Assembly: GCA_026388345.1 (NCBI GenBank)
Contig: JAPLJY010000245.1
Location: 1 to 6,696, forward strand
DNA: 6,696 nucleotides
Reading direction: 5' to 3'
DNA from: Deltaproteobacteria bacterium
Lineage (GTDB): Bacteria > Desulfobacterota > Syntrophia > Syntrophales > UBA5619
Below the pieces are notes generated by a model that was not told the DNA's origin, made no database searches, and saw only the letters and a list, made by a program, of their open reading frames with translations. Below, piece after piece: positions 4,642 to 6,696 of the stretch. Position numbers and translations under genes: made by a program. Every line of letters begins with the position of its first letter. Within the stretch, counting starts at the first letter, position 1.

Positions 4642-6696
4642 ATGGCCGTTCATCCCTCCATCGTTCCGCAATTATCCAAAAACGCGCTGACGGTTTTAGA
4701 GAAGCGCTATTTGCGCAAGGACCAGAATGGCATTGTCATTGAAAAAGCCGCCGACATGTTCCGGCGTGTTGCCAATGCGATTGCCCATGCCGATCAAAAG
4801 TTCAAGGATGACGCCGACACCTCGCCGCTGGCGGAGCGGTTTTACAATGCCATGGCCGGTCTCGAGTTCCTTCCGAATTCTCCCACGCTCATGAATGCCG
4901 GCCGTGAATTGGGCCAATTGTCCGCATGCTTCGTTTTGCCCGTCGGGGATTCGATGGATGAGATCTTTGACGCGGTCAAACACACGGCCCTCATTCATAA
5001 ATCGGGCGGCGGCACCGGCTTTTCCTTTTCCAGGCTCCGCCCCAAGAGCGATGTCGTCCAGTCCACGAAGGGCATTTCCAGCGGGCCCATCTCCTTCATG
5101 CGGGTTTTTGACATTGCCACGGAGACGGTCAAACAGGGCGGGACGAGGCGGGGCGCGAACATGGGGCTCTTAAGGGTGGATCATCCGGATATCCTGGAAT
5201 TCATCCGCTGCAAATCCGATCAGAAGCAGCTGAACAATTTCAACATCTCCGTGGGGTTGACCGAGGCCTTCATGCAGGCGCTGGCGCAGGATGAATCCTA
5301 TCCGCTGATCAATCCCCGGGGGCAGGAAGCGGCCGGAACATTGAAGGCCAGGGATGTCTTCGACCTGATCGTCAAGCATGCCTGGGAGAATGGGGAGCCA
5401 GGGATCATTTTTCTCGATCGGATGAACCGGGACAATCCCACCCCGCAGATCGGCACGATTGAATCGACCAACCCTTGCGGCGAGCAGCCGCTGCTCCCCT
5501 ATGAATCCTGCAACCTGGGCTCCATCAACCTGGGGTTGATGGTGAAGGATGGGCAAGTCGACTGGCCGCGGCTGAAAGAAATCGTGCATCTGGCCGTCCA
5601 TTTCCTGGACAATGTGATTGAGCTCAACCGATATCCCCTGCCGCAGATTGCCCAGATGACGTACGCCAATCGAAAGATCGGGTTGGGGGTCATGGGGTGG
5701 GCCGATATGCTGATCGAGTTGGGGATTCCCTACAGCTCCGAGCAGGCCATCCAGTTGGGCGAAAAGGTCATGGCGTTTATCAATGATGAAGGGCATGAGG
5801 CGTCCGCGGCGCTGGCCAGGCAGCGGGGCGCATTCCCGAATTTTGAAGGCTCCCTTTTTGCAGAGCAGGGAGAACCGGAGATCAGAAACGCGACCGTGAC
5901 CACCATCGCCCCGACGGGAACGATCTCCATCATTGCGAACGCCTCATCCGGGATCGAGCCGATTTTTGCCGTTTCCTTTGTACGCCAGGTCATGGACAAC
6001 AACATCCTTCTCGAAGTCCACCCGCTGTTTGAAAGGATGGCCAAGGAGAGCGGCGTTTATTCCGAGGCGCTCATGGAGAAGATTGCCGAGCACGGCACGA
6101 TTCAGGAGATCCAGGAGATCCCCGCCGAGCTTCGCAATATATTCGTTACGGCCCACGACATCACGCCGGAGGATCATATCCGGATGCAGGCGGCATTCCA
6201 GAAGAACACGGACAATGCCGTCAGCAAGACCGTGAATTTTCCCAAAACCGCAACGATCGAGGAGGTCAGGAAGGTATACGAGCTTGCCTATCAGCTCGAT
6301 TGCAAGGGCGTTACGATCTACCGGGACGGATCCAGGGAACATCAGGTTCTTTCCACCGCCAAAACGCCGCAGGAATCGGAGGCGGCAGAGAAAAAATCCG
6401 TTCGTGACCGTCCCATGACCCTCAAAGGCTGGACGTACCGGATGCAGACCGGTTGCGGGCCCCTGTACGTGACCATCAATGAAGATGAAGAGGGTCTGTT
6501 CGAGCTGTTTACCACCATGGGCAAGGCGGGCGGCTGTGCCGCTTCGCAAAGCGAAGCGATCGGCCGGATGGTCTCCCTGGCCTGGCGGAGCGGCGTTCAG
6601 CCGAAACAGGTCATCAAGCAGCTCCTGGACATCTCCTGCCATTCGCCTTCCGGTTTCGGTGAAAACAAGGTCCTTTCCTGCGCCGATGCGGTTGCC
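4642..6696 (+). CDS. nrdJ: Class II (adenosylcobalamin-dependent) ribonucleoside-diphosphate reductase NrdJ, 3' end outside window
   Basis: 685 residues are visible, with no stop before the window edge. The enzyme reduces ribonucleotides to deoxyribonucleotides in the cytoplasm, using adenosylcobalamin to generate its thiyl radical, so it works with or without oxygen. Visible core motifs: [12 protein letters not shown] (77-88), [14 protein letters not shown] (121-134), [20 protein letters not shown] (164-183) and [10 protein letters not shown] (423-432). The active-site block [20 protein letters not shown] gives N277, thiyl Cys C279, E281 and redox Cys C290; its redox partner is C96 in SACF. 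These correspond in order to Cys134, Cys322 and Cys333 of Thermotoga maritima NrdJ. From about residue 590 a TSCPD-type C-terminal domain begins ([29 protein letters not shown]); the Cys-rich tail is cut off. The N terminus is short, with no ATP-cone, so dATP overall-activity inhibition is not expected. The start is supported by AAGGAG (4628-4633), 8 bases before ATG. Expression is probably controlled by NrdR through the two boxes upstream. Confidence 0.97.
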   Translation, partial: MAVHPSIVPQLSKNALTVLEKRYLRKDQNGIVIEKAADMFRRVANAIAHADQKFKDDADTSPLAERFYNAMAGLEFLPNSPTLMNAGRELGQLSACFVLPVGDSMDEIFDAVKHTALIHKSGGGTGFSFSRLRPKSDVVQSTKGISSGPISFMRVFDIATETVKQGGTRRGANMGLLRVDHPDILEFIRCKSDQKQLNNFNISVGLTEAFMQALAQDESYPLINPRGQEAAGTLKARDVFDLIVKHAWENGEPGIIFLDRMNRDNPTPQIGTIESTNPCGEQPLLPYESCNLGSINLGLMVKDGQVDWPRLKEIVHLAVHFLDNVIELNRYPLPQIAQMTYANRKIGLGVMGWADMLIELGIPYSSEQAIQLGEKVMAFINDEGHEASAALARQRGAFPNFEGSLFAEQGEPEIRNATVTTIAPTGTISIIANASSGIEPIFAVSFVRQVMDNNILLEVHPLFERMAKESGVYSEALMEKIAEHGTIQEIQEIPAELRNIFVTAHDITPEDHIRMQAAFQKNTDNAVSKTVNFPKTATIEEVRKVYELAYQLDCKGVTIYRDGSREHQVLSTAKTPQESEAAEKKSVRDRPMTLKGWTYRMQTGCGPLYVTINEDEEGLFELFTTMGKAGGCAASQSEAIGRMVSLAWRSGVQPKQVIKQLLDISCHSPSGFGENKVLSCADAVA

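Noticed and set aside
5170..6642. Minus-strand open frames of about 200-230 codons under nrdJ (5170-5796 and 5944-6642)
   Set aside because: They lie antisense to a well-conserved enzyme gene and have no family signature or ribosome site.

Overview
The window looks like ordinary chromosomal DNA from a moderately GC-rich Gram-negative anaerobe or facultative anaerobe. A Desulfobacterota (former Deltaproteobacteria) relative, perhaps Syntrophales-like, is my best guess. This rests on the style of the hybrid kinase receiver domain, a B12-dependent class II ribonucleotide reductase with a TSCPD tail, and codon use rich in G/C third positions. The taxonomy is inference, not proof. All genes read on the + strand.

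Layout: (1) 1-453 is the 3' end of a hybrid histidine kinase: the last strand of the ATPase domain, then a C-terminal receiver domain. It is followed by a likely intrinsic terminator (617-651). (2) 454-772 is a gene-free spacer with that terminator and, just before the next gene, a GNRA-capped hairpin. (3) 773-4420 is a compact three-gene cluster: a LemA family membrane protein, a small DUF350-like two-helix membrane protein, and a 910-residue mosaic protein. The mosaic has a signal peptide, three successive Hint (Hedgehog/intein-type) autoprocessing modules, a Gly/Ser linker, one transmembrane helix, and two Tim44-like domains. (4) 4421-4641 is a regulatory spacer with a good sigma70-type promoter overlapped by two NrdR boxes. 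(5) 4642 to the window end is nrdJ, adenosylcobalamin-dependent ribonucleotide reductase, cut off by the window edge.

The most unusual object is the mosaic protein. Each Hint module starts with Cys, carries a T-x-x-H block B motif and ends in His-Asn, but each is followed by Lys, so classical splicing is not expected. Only the third module has a His at the block F position, and only that module carries an in-frame insert of about 35 codons, built from GC-rich palindromes with short direct repeats. The predicted topology puts the Hint array outside the cytoplasmic membrane and the Tim44-like pair inside. Self-cleavage at the last His-Asn would therefore separate the ectodomain from the membrane-anchored part. 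With LemA and DUF350 proteins next to it, this may be a membrane-associated processing or envelope-stress device, but its function is unknown.

The nrdJ region is conventional but well resolved: promoter, paired operators, Shine-Dalgarno, and all core catalytic residues can be read directly.
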